Shown: in pieces, positions 39,393 to 50,690 of the stretch
How the letters are laid out: each line of letters opens with the position of its first letter
Numbering within the stretch: position 1 is the first letter of the stretch
Source of the DNA: CAVVNN01 sp963749605
GTDB taxonomy: Bacteria > Actinomycetota > Thermoleophilia > Solirubrobacterales > 70-9
Reading direction: 5' to 3'
Assembly: GCA_963749605.1 (NCBI GenBank)
Contig: CAVVNN010000002.1
Span: forward strand, 620,001 to 684,000
Length of the DNA: 64,000 nt
Notes under the pieces: generated by a model
Told to the model about the DNA's origin: nothing
The model's input: the letters and a program-made list of their open reading frames with translations, nothing else
Databases searched by the model: none
Made by a program: the position numbers and the translations under genes

Positions 39393-41255
39393 CTAGGCGC
39401 GGGCGGGCTCGAGAGCTCGCTGCACCGCGGAGACGATGTGCGCGGCGTCGATCCCCGCGGCCTCCAGCAGCGACTCCGGGGGGCCGCTGCCGGGGCGCTC
39501 GGCCACGGCGAGGCGCGACAGGCGTGTTCCCACGCCCGCGTCGGCCAGCACGGCGGCGACGGTCTCGCCGATCCCGCCCTCCGCCCAGTGGTCCTCCACC
39601 GTCACCAGCGCCTGCGTCTCGGCCGCCGCAAGCAGCAGGGCGCCGGAGTCGACCGGCTTGACCGAGTAGAGGTCGATCACCCGCGCCGCGACCCCCCTTC
39701 CGGCGAGGTCGTCGGCGGCGGCAAGGCATTCGTGCAGGGTGATGCCGGCGCCGACGAGGGTGACGACGTCCTCTGCGCTGGACCGAAGCGTGCGACTTCC
39801 TCCGATCTGGAAGGTCTCGTCCGGCTCGTAGATAACCGGGGTCGCTCCCCGCGTCGTGCGGAGATAGCTGACGCCGCGGTGCTGGCGCATCGCATCGACG
39901 AGTTGCACCGTTTGGTTGGGATCGGAGGGGTAGAGGACCACGCTGCCGAGAACGGCGCGGAAGGCGGCGATGTCCTCGAGCGCCATCTGCGACGGCCCGT
40001 CGGGGCCGATCGAGACTCCCACGTGCGATCCGCAGAGCTTGAGGTCCGCGCCGGAGATCGCGGCCATGCGGACGAAATCGTAGGCACGGCTCAGAAAGGC
40101 GCCAAAGGACGAGGCGAACGGCTTCCACCCACGCACCTGCAGGCCGACCGCGGCCGCGACCATCTGCTGCTCGGCGATGAACATCTCGAAGAAGCGATCC
40201 GGATGCTTCTGCGCAAACCTCTCCGCATAGGTCGAGTTCCCCACCTCGGCGTCAAGCGCCACGACCCGCTCGTCGATCGAGGCGATCCAGGCAAGGGCGT
40301 CGCCATAGGCCCCGCGGGTAGCAACCTTGGCGCCGACCTCATAGGCCGGCCGCTCGACGGGCTCCTTCGCAACCTCGAACGGCCGCGCTGCGGGCGGTGG
40401 CTGGACGGTCACGCCGATCGAGCGGAGACCGCCCAACTCGGCGATCGCGGCCTCCGGGTCGGCAAGCGGCTTGCCGTGCCAGCCCGGTTTGTCCTCGACG
40501 GCGGCAACCCCCGAGCCCTTCTTCGTGCGGGCGAAGATCACCGCCGGGAGATCGGCCTCCAGCGCTTGGACGTAGGCGCCGTCGATCGCCTCGAGGTCAT
40601 GGCCGTCGATCTCCTGCACGTGCCAGCCGCAGGCTCTCGCCCGCGCCGCCAGCGAGGACGTGTCCCACTCGTGCATGGTGGGGCCCCGCTGGCCGAACCG
40701 GTTTACGTCGACGACTGCGACGAGATTGCTCAGGCGCGCGTGCCCAGCGTGCTCGAACGCCTCCCACATCGACCCCTCGGCCAGCTCGGAGTCGCCGCAG
40801 AGCACCCAGACCCTGAAGTCCGAGGACTCGAGCCGAGCACCGGCGAGCGCGATGCCGACGGCGATCGGAAGACCCTGGCCGAGCGAGCCCGTCGCGACGT
40901 CGACCCAGGGGATCTCCGGCGTCGGGTGGCCCTGCATGCGGGAGCCGAACTTGCGGAAGGTGAGCAGCTCCTCGTCGTCGATCGCGCCGGCGGCCTTGTA
41001 GAGCGCGTAGAGCAGCGGCGAGGCGTGCCCCTTGGAGAAGACGAGGTGATCGTTCGCCGCGTTGTCCGGGGCGGAGAAGTCGTAGCGGAGATGCCGCGAG
41101 AAGAGCACCGCCATCAGATCGGCCGCGGACATCGCGGAGGTTGGGTGACCGGAGCCGGCGGCATCGCTCGCCCGGATCGCGTCGACGCGGAGCTGCTGGG
41201 CGAGCTCGTGCAGCTGCTCGCGGTTTGCGGTTTGCTCGGAGATGACCTGGCTCAA
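39393..41255 (-). CDS. tkt: Transketolase
   Basis: A 620-residue protein starting with TTG at 41255. N-terminal thiamine-diphosphate domain: RASDAAGSGHPTSAMSAADL, SKGHASPLLYA, ATGSLGQGLPIAVGIALAG, GDSELAEGSMWEA. Middle Pyr domain: TRGAYGDALAWIA, FIAEQQMVAAAVGL, GVSIGPDGPSQMALEDIAAFRA. The C-terminal domain has EDHWAEGGIGETVA. It transfers two-carbon units in the pentose phosphate pathway. It stands alone, 50 bp after nadA on the same strand. Confidence 0.94.
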   Translation of the reverse strand: MSQVISEQTANREQLHELAQQLRVDAIRASDAAGSGHPTSAMSAADLMAVLFSRHLRYDFSAPDNAANDHLVFSKGHASPLLYALYKAAGAIDDEELLTFRKFGSRMQGHPTPEIPWVDVATGSLGQGLPIAVGIALAGARLESSDFRVWVLCGDSELAEGSMWEAFEHAGHARLSNLVAVVDVNRFGQRGPTMHEWDTSSLAARARACGWHVQEIDGHDLEAIDGAYVQALEADLPAVIFARTKKGSGVAAVEDKPGWHGKPLADPEAAIAELGGLRSIGVTVQPPPAARPFEVAKEPVERPAYEVGAKVATRGAYGDALAWIASIDERVVALDAEVGNSTYAERFAQKHPDRFFEMFIAEQQMVAAAVGLQVRGWKPFASSFGAFLSRAYDFVRMAAISGADLKLCGSHVGVSIGPDGPSQMALEDIAAFRAVLGSVVLYPSDPNQTVQLVDAMRQHRGVSYLRTTRGATPVIYEPDETFQIGGSRTLRSSAEDVVTLVGAGITLHECLAAADDLAGRGVAARVIDLYSVKPVDSGALLLAAAETQALVTVEDHWAEGGIGETVAAVLADAGVGTRLSRLAVAERPGSGPPESLLEAAGIDAAHIVSAVQRALEPARA

Positions 41256-41304
41256 GGGACGAAGACCTCTTCTCGGTGCGCGGCCGGCGGGACTCTATCT
41301 CGCG

Positions 41305-42318
41305 CTACCCGATCGCGACCATTCGCTCGATCGGAACCCGTGCGCGCTCGGCGACCTCGGGCGGAACGCTGACCTCGAACCTCATCTCGCGCAGGGCGTC
41401 GCGCAGCTTCGGCAGCGTGATCATCTTCATGTACTTGCAGAGCGCCATCCGGTTGGCCTCGATCAGGCTCGCCCGCGGGGCGACCTGGTGCAGCGGGTGC
41501 AGCATCCCGTTCTCGGTGGCGACGATGAACTCGCCGTCGGGATTGCTCTTCACGTAGTCCAGCATCCCCCCGGTCGAGAGCATGTGGACGCCCTCGGGGT
41601 CGATGTCGCCGGCGGCGACGAACTCCATCACCTGGGTGACGCAGCCGCACTCGGGATGGACGAGGAACTCGGCGTCGGGGTGGGCGGCGCGCTGCGCGCT
41701 GATGTCGTCGGGGCGGATGCCGGCGTGGACGTGGCACTCGCCGGGCCAGACGTGCATCCGGTGGCCGGTCGTCCGCTCGACGTAGGAGCCCAGCCACATG
41801 TCGGGGCCGAAGAGGATTTCCGTGTCGGGGCCGTGCTCGCGCAGGATGTGCTCGACCACCTTGACCGCGTTGGAGGAGGTGCAGCAGTAGTCGGTCTCGG
41901 CCTTCACCTCGGCCGAGGTGTTGACGTACATGACGACGACGGCGTCCTCGCCGTGGCGCGACTTCCAGTTGCGCAGCTCGCCGGCGGTGATCGAGTCGGC
42001 GAGCGAGCAGCCGGCGTCGAGGTCGGGGATCAGAACCGTCTTCTCGGGCGAGAGGATCGCCGCCGTCTCGGCCATGAAATGGACGCCGCAGAAGGCGATG
42101 ACCGAGGCGTCGGCGGCGGCGGCCTTGCGCGAGAGGCCGAGCGAGTCGCCGACGAAGTCGGCGACGTCCTGCACCTCGGGCACCTGGTAGTTGTGCGCGA
42201 GGATGACGGCATCACGCTCCTTCGCGAGGGCGCGGACCTCGCCGGTCATCTCCTCGATCTCCCCGGGCGAGAGGTCGAGGAGGGGGACCGGCTCGTTGAT
42301 CGTGGGCAGTTCTCTCAT
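41305..42318 (-). CDS. nadA: Quinolinate synthase A
   Basis: A 337-residue protein starting at ATG 42318. Motifs include ILAHNYQVPEVQDVADFVGDSLGL, FCGVHFMAETAAIL, DLDAGCSLADS, YVNTSAEVKAETDYCCTSSNA, FGPDMWLG and HPECGCVTQVMEFV. The cysteines in DAGCSLAD, DYCCTSS and HPECGC provide the [4Fe-4S] ligands. NadA condenses iminoaspartate with dihydroxyacetone phosphate to quinolinate. nadC follows on the same strand side but beyond mutM; nadB is not in the window. Confidence 0.96.
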   Translation of the reverse strand: MRELPTINEPVPLLDLSPGEIEEMTGEVRALAKERDAVILAHNYQVPEVQDVADFVGDSLGLSRKAAAADASVIAFCGVHFMAETAAILSPEKTVLIPDLDAGCSLADSITAGELRNWKSRHGEDAVVVMYVNTSAEVKAETDYCCTSSNAVKVVEHILREHGPDTEILFGPDMWLGSYVERTTGHRMHVWPGECHVHAGIRPDDISAQRAAHPDAEFLVHPECGCVTQVMEFVAAGDIDPEGVHMLSTGGMLDYVKSNPDGEFIVATENGMLHPLHQVAPRASLIEANRMALCKYMKMITLPKLRDALREMRFEVSVPPEVAERARVPIERMVAIG

Positions 42319-42352
42319 CGGGATACGACAAAGGCTAGACACTGGGCCACGT

Positions 42353-42379
42353 CCGCGGGTCCTGTCGTGCCACCCGCGG
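42353..42379. promoter_or_regulatory. Inverted repeat between nadA and mutM
   Basis: CCGCGGGT (42353-42360) and ACCCGCGG (42372-42379) form a perfect 8-bp inverted repeat with an 11-nt spacer in the 88-bp divergent region. A possible operator; the regulator is unknown. Confidence 0.4.
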
Positions 42380-42406
42380 GAGATGCGTAGCCGCAAGACT
42401 TCACAT

Positions 42407-43252
42407 ATGCCTGAGTTGCCTGAGGTGGAGATCACGGCGCGCCGGTTGAGCGCCGGCCTGTCGGGAGCTTCCGTGGAGTCGGCGGTGGCGCCGGGGATGA
42501 ACGCGATGAAGACCTTCGAGCCGCCACTCGATTCGCTTGCCGGACAGGAGGTGACCGCGGTACGGAGGGTCGGGAAGATGCCCGTGGTCGAGTTCGGGGA
42601 CCTGGCGCTGTTGATTCATCTGATGTCGGCGGGACGGCTTCAGGTGTTCGGGAAACGGGCTTCGCCGAAAGATCGAGCTTCGCGGGTGCTGATCCGGCTC
42701 GCGGACGGGCGGGAGTTGCGGCTGCGGGAGTTCGGGACCAAGCAGCGGGCCTGGGCGAAATTGCTCCCCGCGGATGCGGTCGCCGAGGACGAGATGGTCG
42801 CGACGCTTGGGCCGGAAGCGTGGCCTCCACCGCCGCTCGACGAGTTCGCCGCCCTGATCGACCGGCCTCGCCACCTGCACCCTCTGCTGCGCGACCAGCG
42901 GACGATCGCCGGGATTGGGAGGTCGTGGGTCGACGAGGTGCTCTGGGAGGCGCGGCTGTCTCCGTTCAAGAAAGGCTCAGAGCTGAGCGACGAGGAGGTC
43001 GGGCGCCTGCACGCGGCGCTTCACGTGCTCGGCAACGCGATCGAGCACTACGAGGAGGTCGTCGGGGAGCGGGTTCCAGACAAGCTGCCGATGCCGTTGA
43101 AGGTCCATCGGCGCGAGGGCCAGCCCTGCCCGCGTTGCGGCACGACGATCGAGGCCGTCTTCTTCTCCGAGCACCAGACCAACTACTGCCCCGCCGAGCA
43201 GACCGGCGGCCGGGTGCTGAAGGACCGCCGCCTCTCCCGCCTCCTCAAGTGA
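42407..43252 (+). CDS. mutM: Fpg/Nei-family DNA glycosylase
   Basis: A 281-residue protein beginning MPELPEVEITARRL, which gives the catalytic N-terminal proline and glutamate after Met removal. The substrate lysine region reads VRRVGKMPVVEF. An H2TH segment (HPLLRDQRTIAGIGRSWVDEVLWEARLSP) follows. The C-terminal zinc finger is CPRCGTTIEAVFFSEHQTNYCPAEQ: two cysteines, then one, while the fourth expected cysteine is replaced (CPAEQ, usually CPxCQ). It excises oxidised bases. A zinc site with only three cysteines may be weaker or use another ligand. Confidence 0.9.
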   Translation: MPELPEVEITARRLSAGLSGASVESAVAPGMNAMKTFEPPLDSLAGQEVTAVRRVGKMPVVEFGDLALLIHLMSAGRLQVFGKRASPKDRASRVLIRLADGRELRLREFGTKQRAWAKLLPADAVAEDEMVATLGPEAWPPPPLDEFAALIDRPRHLHPLLRDQRTIAGIGRSWVDEVLWEARLSPFKKGSELSDEEVGRLHAALHVLGNAIEHYEEVVGERVPDKLPMPLKVHRREGQPCPRCGTTIEAVFFSEHQTNYCPAEQTGGRVLKDRRLSRLLK

Positions 43253-43255
43253 AGC

Positions 43256-44113
43256 TCAGGAGGGCTCGAGGAGGAGGCTGAAGTCGAGGGTTGGCGCCGA
43301 GTGGGTGAGGGCGCCTACGGAGATGAAGTCGACGCCTGCCTCGGCGATCGGGCGAACGGTTTCGAGGTCGACACCGCCCGAGGCCTCCAGGGAAGGGCCC
43401 CTGCCCGCCTTCGCCGAGGAGTCGCGCAGCCCGACCGCCTTGCGCAGCGCCACCGCGTCCATGTTGTCGAGCAGGAGCAGGTCGGCGCCGGTTCCGAGCG
43501 CGTAGGCCACCTCGTCGAGGTTGCGGCACTCGACCTCGACCGCGAGGTCGGGGTGGGCGCCGCGGGCCGCGTGGACAGCCTTGGCCAGCCCGCCGGCGAG
43601 AGCGATGTGGTTCTCCTTGATCAGGATCGCGTCGTAGAGGCCCATGCGATGGTTGCGGCCGCCACCCGCGGCGACCGCGGCCTTCTCCAGGGCGCGCAGG
43701 CCCGGCGTGGTCTTGCGGGTGTCGAGGATGCGAGCGCCGGTTCCCGCCACCGCCTCCACGTAGAGCGCCGTCAGCGTGGCGACGCCGGAGAGGTGGCCGA
43801 GGAAGTTGAGCGCGGTGCGCTCGGCCGCGAGCAGCGCCCGCGCCGGGCCGCTCGCCAGCACGACCTCGGCCGGCACGTCCTCCCTCCACTGCCCCTCGAC
43901 CACGAGGCCCTCGACTTGCTCGACGCCGCACTGCCGCATCGTCTCCTCCACGACCGAGAGGCCGAAGACGACGCCGGGCCGTTTCTGGACGATGCGGGCG
44001 CGGGCGCGGGCGTCCGCGGGCACCGTGGCCTCCGATGTCACATCCCCCGCGCCGACGTCCTCCGCCAGTGCGCGGCTGACGATCTCGCGCAGCGACTCGC
44101 CGGACTCGGACAT
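43256..44113 (-). CDS. nadC: Nicotinate-nucleotide pyrophosphorylase (carboxylating)
   Basis: A 285-residue protein. Motifs: REIVSRALAEDVGAGDVTSEA, AAERTALNFLGHLSGVATLT, ILDTRKTTPGLRALEKAAVAAGGGRNHRMGLYDAILIKENHI, VEVECRNLDEV, LLLDNMD and ASGGVDLETV. These form the quinolinate and PRPP sites. It makes NaMN from quinolinate, the product of NadA. It converges on mutM with 3 bp between stops. A TAGGCT box sits 6 nt before its ATG. Confidence 0.96.
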   Translation of the reverse strand: MSESGESLREIVSRALAEDVGAGDVTSEATVPADARARARIVQKRPGVVFGLSVVEETMRQCGVEQVEGLVVEGQWREDVPAEVVLASGPARALLAAERTALNFLGHLSGVATLTALYVEAVAGTGARILDTRKTTPGLRALEKAAVAAGGGRNHRMGLYDAILIKENHIALAGGLAKAVHAARGAHPDLAVEVECRNLDEVAYALGTGADLLLLDNMDAVALRKAVGLRDSSAKAGRGPSLEASGGVDLETVRPIAEAGVDFISVGALTHSAPTLDFSLLLEPS

Positions 44114-44119
44114 CGCCGC

Positions 44120-44125
44120 AGCCTA
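44120..44125 (-). promoter_or_regulatory. Leaderless -10 box of nadC
   Basis: TAGGCT on the minus strand, 6 nt before the ATG at 44113. Confidence 0.5.
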
Positions 44126-44181
44126 GAAGAACGACGCAATCAATCTCACGTTCCGGGGCGCCGCGGCGTTTAATCCACCAG

Positions 44182-44643
44182 GTGACCGCGCTGCCTCCGT
44201 TCCAGGCCTTGATCGACGAGCACGCCGCCGACGTGATGGCGGTGCTGCGGGGAGCCGTCGGGCGCGGCGACGCCGAAGACTGCTTCCAGGAGACCTTCCT
44301 CGCCGCGCTGCGGGCGTATCCGAAGCTGGACGACGCGCACAACCTGCGCGGCTGGCTGCTGACGATCGCGCACCGCAAGGCGATCGACCACCACCGCGCC
44401 AACGGCCGCAAGCCCGTCCCCGTGGCCGAGGTGTTCGAGGTCGGGGTCGGCGACCCCGAGCCGAGCGACGGGATCTGGGACGCGGTGGGAAGCCTGCCGC
44501 CGAAGCAGCGCGCCGCGGTGGCGCTGCGCTACGCCTGCGATCTCCCCCACGCCGAGATCGCCGCCGCACTGGGCTGCTCGCCCGAGGCGGCCCGTCGCAG
44601 CCTCCACGAGGGCATGAAGCGACTGAGGAGGGAGATGACATGA
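44182..44643 (+). CDS. ECF-type RNA polymerase sigma factor
   Basis: A 153-residue protein, start GTG 44182. Region 2: DEHAADVMAVLRGAVGRGDAEDCFQETFLAALRAYPKL and LRGWLLTIAHRKAIDHHRAN. Region 4: LPPKQRAAVALRYACDLPHAEIAAALGCSPEAARRSLHEGMKRL. This is a compact ECF sigma factor with no anti-sigma gene next to it. Its stop overlaps the start of ogt (ATGA), so the DNA-repair gene is translated together with it. It is probably involved in an alkylation or stress response. Confidence 0.9.
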   Translation: MTALPPFQALIDEHAADVMAVLRGAVGRGDAEDCFQETFLAALRAYPKLDDAHNLRGWLLTIAHRKAIDHHRANGRKPVPVAEVFEVGVGDPEPSDGIWDAVGSLPPKQRAAVALRYACDLPHAEIAAALGCSPEAARRSLHEGMKRLRREMT

Positions 44644-45215
44644 CCGAAATTGCGCTGCAACGCCTTGCCGAGCGGGCAGCCGAGGAGGACCTGCTCGACG
44701 TCGCCTACACGACGACCGATTCGCCCTTCGGCCCACTCCTGCTCGCCGCCACTCCGCGCGGGCTGGTGAAGGTGAGCCTGCCCGCCTACAGCCCCGACGA
44801 GGCGCTGGAGGAGTTGGCGGCTCGAATCTCCCCCCGCGTGCTCGAGGCCCCGGCCCGGCTCGAGCGGGCGCGCCGTGAGCTCGACCTCTACTTCGAGGGC
44901 CGCCTGCGCGAGTTCGACCTTCCCCTGGACTGGGAGCTGACCGGCAGCGGTTTCCGCCGGCGCGTGCTGGAGGAGACAGCCCACATCCCCTATGGCCGCA
45001 CCTCCAGCTACTCGGAGATGGCCGCGATGGCGGGCAGCCCCCGCGCCTTCCGCGCCGCCGGCTCGGCGCTCGGCTCCAACCCGATCCCGATCGTCGTCCC
45101 CTGTCACCGCGTGCTGCGCAGCGGCGGCGCCCTCGGCGGCTACGGTGGCGGCCTGCCGATGAAGGAGGCCCTGCTGAAGCTCGAGGACGTGCCGGACGTC
45201 GATTCGCGCAGCTGA
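44640..45215 (+). CDS. ogt: Methylated-DNA-protein-cysteine methyltransferase
   Basis: A 191-residue protein. The active-site motif IPIVVPCHRVLRSGGALGGYGGG is complete. Before it lie IPYGRTSSYSEMAAMAGSPRAFRAAGSALGSNP (DNA-binding helix-turn-helix with the arginine finger). The N-terminal domain begins DSPFGPLLLAATPRGL. A preceding segment of about 20 residues (ALQRLAERAAEEDLLDVAY) is extra and helical. It removes methyl groups from O6-alkylguanine in a suicidal reaction. Coupled to an ECF sigma factor. Confidence 0.93.
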   Translation: MTEIALQRLAERAAEEDLLDVAYTTTDSPFGPLLLAATPRGLVKVSLPAYSPDEALEELAARISPRVLEAPARLERARRELDLYFEGRLREFDLPLDWELTGSGFRRRVLEETAHIPYGRTSSYSEMAAMAGSPRAFRAAGSALGSNPIPIVVPCHRVLRSGGALGGYGGGLPMKEALLKLEDVPDVDSRS

Positions 45216-45261
45216 GCGTCCCCTCCTAAAGCGCCTCGGCCACTGGGCCGATGCATCGAGC

Positions 45262-45849
45262 ATGGACGACGAGGCCGAGATCGCGAACCGTATGGCCCGG
45301 GTGACGCGAATCGCCTGGATCGTGACGTTCGTCCTGCCGCTGGTCCTGGTGGCGCTGCTGCTCGCGACCGAGCCCACCCACGCAGCGACTCTCGCCCCGC
45401 CTCCGACCGCCTCCGCGCCGGCGGAAGAACTCGAATTCGAAGCCGAAGAAGAAGCCGAAGAAGCGGACTGCGAACTCGCCGAAGAAGAACTGGAGGAAGG
45501 CGAACTCGGCAGGGCCGAAGCCGAAGCGATTTGCGCGGAAGCCGAAGAGGGAAGGGGATCGGCGAGCGCAAGCGACGAATGTCCGCTGCGCAGCGCCCGG
45601 GCACATGCCGTCACGAGGCGGCACAGGTTGAAGCTGACCGTCGACTACACGACCACCGGGTCGACCGCCGCGACCGTCGAGCTTCGCTCCGGCTCGAAGC
45701 AGATCGCCTCCGTTCGTCGCCACCTCGGTAGAAGCGGTGTGCTGCGGATTACGAAGAAGCTTGGAAAGGAACGGATCGAGCGGGTCGTCGTTCGTTTCAA
45801 GACCTCATCCTGCGAGGGGTTCCAGACCAAGTCCGTCAAGGTCGGCTAG
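45262..45849 (+). CDS. Glu-rich anchored protein of unknown function
   Basis: A 195-residue protein. A short charged N-terminus, one helix (about 17-36, IAWIVTFVLPLVLVALLLAT), then a strongly acidic stretch (about 54-96, EELEFEAEEEAEEADCELAEEELEEGE), and a basic beta-rich C-terminal half with LKLTVDYTTTGSTAATVELRSGSKQIASV, resembling an Ig-like or beta-sandwich surface domain. Four cysteines are spread through the outer part. The glutamates are nearly all GAA, unlike neighbouring genes. Convergent with prfB. Confidence 0.55.
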   Translation: MDDEAEIANRMARVTRIAWIVTFVLPLVLVALLLATEPTHAATLAPPPTASAPAEELEFEAEEEAEEADCELAEEELEEGELGRAEAEAICAEAEEGRGSASASDECPLRSARAHAVTRRHRLKLTVDYTTTGSTAATVELRSGSKQIASVRRHLGRSGVLRITKKLGKERIERVVVRFKTSSCEGFQTKSVKVG

Positions 45850-45865
45850 CCACCTGAAGCCCCGC

Positions 45866-46985
45866 CTACTTGGCGGAAGAAGCGGCGGTCTTGTTGAGGT
45901 AGTCGCGGATGAAGTCGTCGATGTCGCCGTCGAGGACGCGCTGGGCGTCGCCGACCTCGTGGCCGGTGCGATGGTCTTTCACGCGCTGGTCGGGGTGGAG
46001 GAAGTAGCTGCGGATCTGCGAGCCCCAGGCGACTTCCTTGACCTCGCCGCGCTCCTTGGCGAGCGTTTCGGCGCGTTTGCGCTCCTCGAGCTCGATCAGC
46101 TTCGAGCGCAGCAGCTGCATCGCGACTGCCTTGTTCTGGATCTGGGAGCGCTCGTTCTGGCACTGGACGACGACCCCGGTTGGGATGTGGGTGATCCGCA
46201 CGGCGGAGTCGGTCTTGTTGACGTGCTGGCCGCCGGCGCCGGAGGCGCGGTAGGTGTCGACGCGAAGGTCGACGTCGTCGATCTCGACCTCGACCCCCTC
46301 GTCGACCAGCGGCCCGACGTCGACCTGGGCGAAGCTGGTGTGGCGGCGCGCCGAGGAGTCGAAGGGGGAGATCCGAACCAGGCGGTGGACGCCACGCTCG
46401 GCGGCGAAGAGGCCGTAGGCGTTCTCGCCGCGGGCGATGAAGGTCGCCGACTTCAGCCCCGCCTCCTCTCCCGGCGAGGCCTCCTTCATCTCGATCTCGA
46501 AGCCGCGGCGCTCGGCCCAGCGCAGGTACATGCGCAGCAGCATCTCGGCCCAGTCCTGGGAGTCGGTGCCACCCGCGCCGGCGTGGACGGTTACGACGGC
46601 GTCGCCGGAGTCGTAGGAGCCGCTGAACAGGCGCGCCTCTTCGAGCTCGGCCAGGCGCCGCTCGATCGAGGCGAGCTGGGAGGCGAGCTCGGCCGCCATC
46701 TCCTCGTCCTCGGCGGCCATTTCAGCCAGGTCGTCGAGGTCGGCGACGTCTGCCTCCAGCTCACCGAAGGTCTTCAGCCTGCGCTGGGCGGAGGCGTGGG
46801 CGGCGGAGGTGCCGGCGGCGGCCTCCTGGTCGTCCCAGAAGCCGGGCCGCTGCATCTCGGCCTCCAGCCGCTCCAGCTCGGACTCGAGCGAAGCGGGGTC
46901 AAAGATAGTCCGCGAGCAGCTTCAACTGCGCGCGGATCTCGGCGAGCCGCGCCGGCACCGATTCGGTTGAGGCGGCCTCGGCCAT
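45866..46985 (-). CDS. prfB: Peptide chain release factor 2, with programmed +1 frameshift
   Basis: The gene starts at ATG 46985 and reads 28 codons to an in-frame TGA (46899-46901) in the context TAT CTT TGA C. Slipping +1 at CTT gives LDPASLESELERLEAEMQRPGFWDD, the usual RF2 continuation, and the frame runs to the end (372 residues in all). The class-I release factor body has GAGGTDSQDWAEMLLRMY, the GGQ loop in YRASGAGGQHVNKTDSAVRITH and the codon-recognition tripeptide region SPFDSSARRHTSF. The total of 1120 bp fits one +1 shift. Shifting occurs when RF2 is scarce, giving autoregulation. Confidence 0.95.
46898..46904 (-). promoter_or_regulatory. prfB +1 frameshift site
   Basis: CTTTGAC on the minus strand: CTT slippery codon (46902-46904), TGA stop (46899-46901), C (46898). 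No clear Shine-Dalgarno-like stimulator lies just upstream. Confidence 0.9.
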
Positions 46986-46991
46986 GCCGTG

Positions 46992-46997
46992 AGCTTA
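46992..46997 (-). promoter_or_regulatory. Leaderless -10 box of prfB
   Basis: TAAGCT on the minus strand, 6 nt before the ATG at 46985. Its first three bases are the stop codon of the upstream SnoaL-like gene. Confidence 0.45.
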
Positions 46998-47399
46998 CTC
47001 GGCGCCGATTCCGCGATCGAAGCCGCCGGCGCGCAGCGCCTCGGCCCGGTCCTCGAAGGGCCGCCAGCTGAGGACCCGGTGGTCGCACAGCTCGAACAGC
47101 CAGGCCATCTCGTCCTCGCCCGCCGGCAAGGAGTCCTCGTCCCAGCGCCACCTGCGCGTGACCAGGGCGACGGCGGAGCCTCCACCCCCCTCGGTCCCTT
47201 CCTCGTAGAGCTCCTCCAACTCGATCGTCTGCTGCACCCCCCCAGGCGCCCGCGTAGCCCACAGGCGCGCCGCCTCCACCCCCTTGCGCAACCCGCGCAT
47301 CGAATGCAGCTCGATCTCGGGGTCGAGAACGGACACGAACGCGTCCAGGTCGCGCTCGTTGAACGCCCGGATGAACTCGCGGACGGGGTCGTGGATCAA
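46995..47399 (-). CDS. SnoaL/NTF2-like fold protein
   Basis: A 134-residue protein with a TTG start at 47399. The N-terminus HDPVREFIRAFNERDLDAFVSVLDPEIELHSMRGLRKG is the SnoaL-like opening helix and strand. VEAARLWATRAPGGV and a set of beta strands follow (SAVALVTRRWRW, MAWLFELCDHRVLSWRPFEDRAEALRAGGF). The fold forms a cone-shaped pocket used by many small enzymes and binding proteins, so no substrate can be named. It lies between secA and prfB. Confidence 0.75.
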   Translation of the reverse strand: MIHDPVREFIRAFNERDLDAFVSVLDPEIELHSMRGLRKGVEAARLWATRAPGGVQQTIELEELYEEGTEGGGGSAVALVTRRWRWDEDSLPAGEDEMAWLFELCDHRVLSWRPFEDRAEALRAGGFDRGIGAE

Positions 47400-47405
47400 T
47401 GCGAG

Positions 47406-50249
<2,844 letters not shown>

Positions 50250-50255
50250 GGGCCT

Positions 50256-50261
50256 AGGTTA
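50256..50261 (-). promoter_or_regulatory. Leaderless -10 box of secA
   Basis: TAACCT on the minus strand, 6 nt before the ATG at 50249. Confidence 0.5.
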
Positions 50262-50275
50262 GCGGTGGGCGGGAG

Positions 50276-50623
50276 TCAGGCAGTGCGGCCGCGCATGCGG
50301 CTGACCGCGCGACGGGTCCGGCTGCGCTTGCGCCGCAGCTCGCGGTGCTTCTTGACCTGGCGGCGGATGTCCTCGGCGAGTTCGTGGATCGTATGGGGCA
50401 TCGCCGGCGAGGCCTCTTTCGCTCGCAGCGTGACGCCCTTCAGATAGAGAGTCGCCTCGGCAACCTGACGATCGGCGATCGAGGGATTGCGCTCCTCGTA
50501 GATCTCGACGTCGAGCGTCGCCAGCTCGGAGACCTGTTTCCCCACCCTGCGAAATCGCTTGATCACATGGTCCCGCAGCTCATCGTTCACCTCGACGTTG
50601 CGACCACGGATATCGATTCGCAT
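50276..50623 (-). CDS. hpf: Ribosome hibernation promoting factor, short form
   Basis: A 115-residue protein, start ATG 50623 behind AAGGAGG. The opening MRIDIRGRNVEVNDELRDHVIKRF and later VEIYEERNPSIADRQVAEATLYLKGVTLRAKEAS...HTIHELAEDIRRQVKKHRE match the HPF/RaiA N-terminal domain. The long-form C-terminal dimerisation domain is absent; a basic tail (RRKRSRTRRAVSRMRGRTA) takes its place. It inactivates ribosomes in stationary phase. Placed between comF and secA, as in many actinobacteria and firmicutes. Confidence 0.9.
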   Translation of the reverse strand: MRIDIRGRNVEVNDELRDHVIKRFRRVGKQVSELATLDVEIYEERNPSIADRQVAEATLYLKGVTLRAKEASPAMPHTIHELAEDIRRQVKKHRELRRKRSRTRRAVSRMRGRTA

Positions 50624-50690
50624 GATGCCTCCTTGGGTCTGTGCTTCGATCCTACGCCTGCCCGGCGTCCGGGACAAGGGACCCCGAGGT

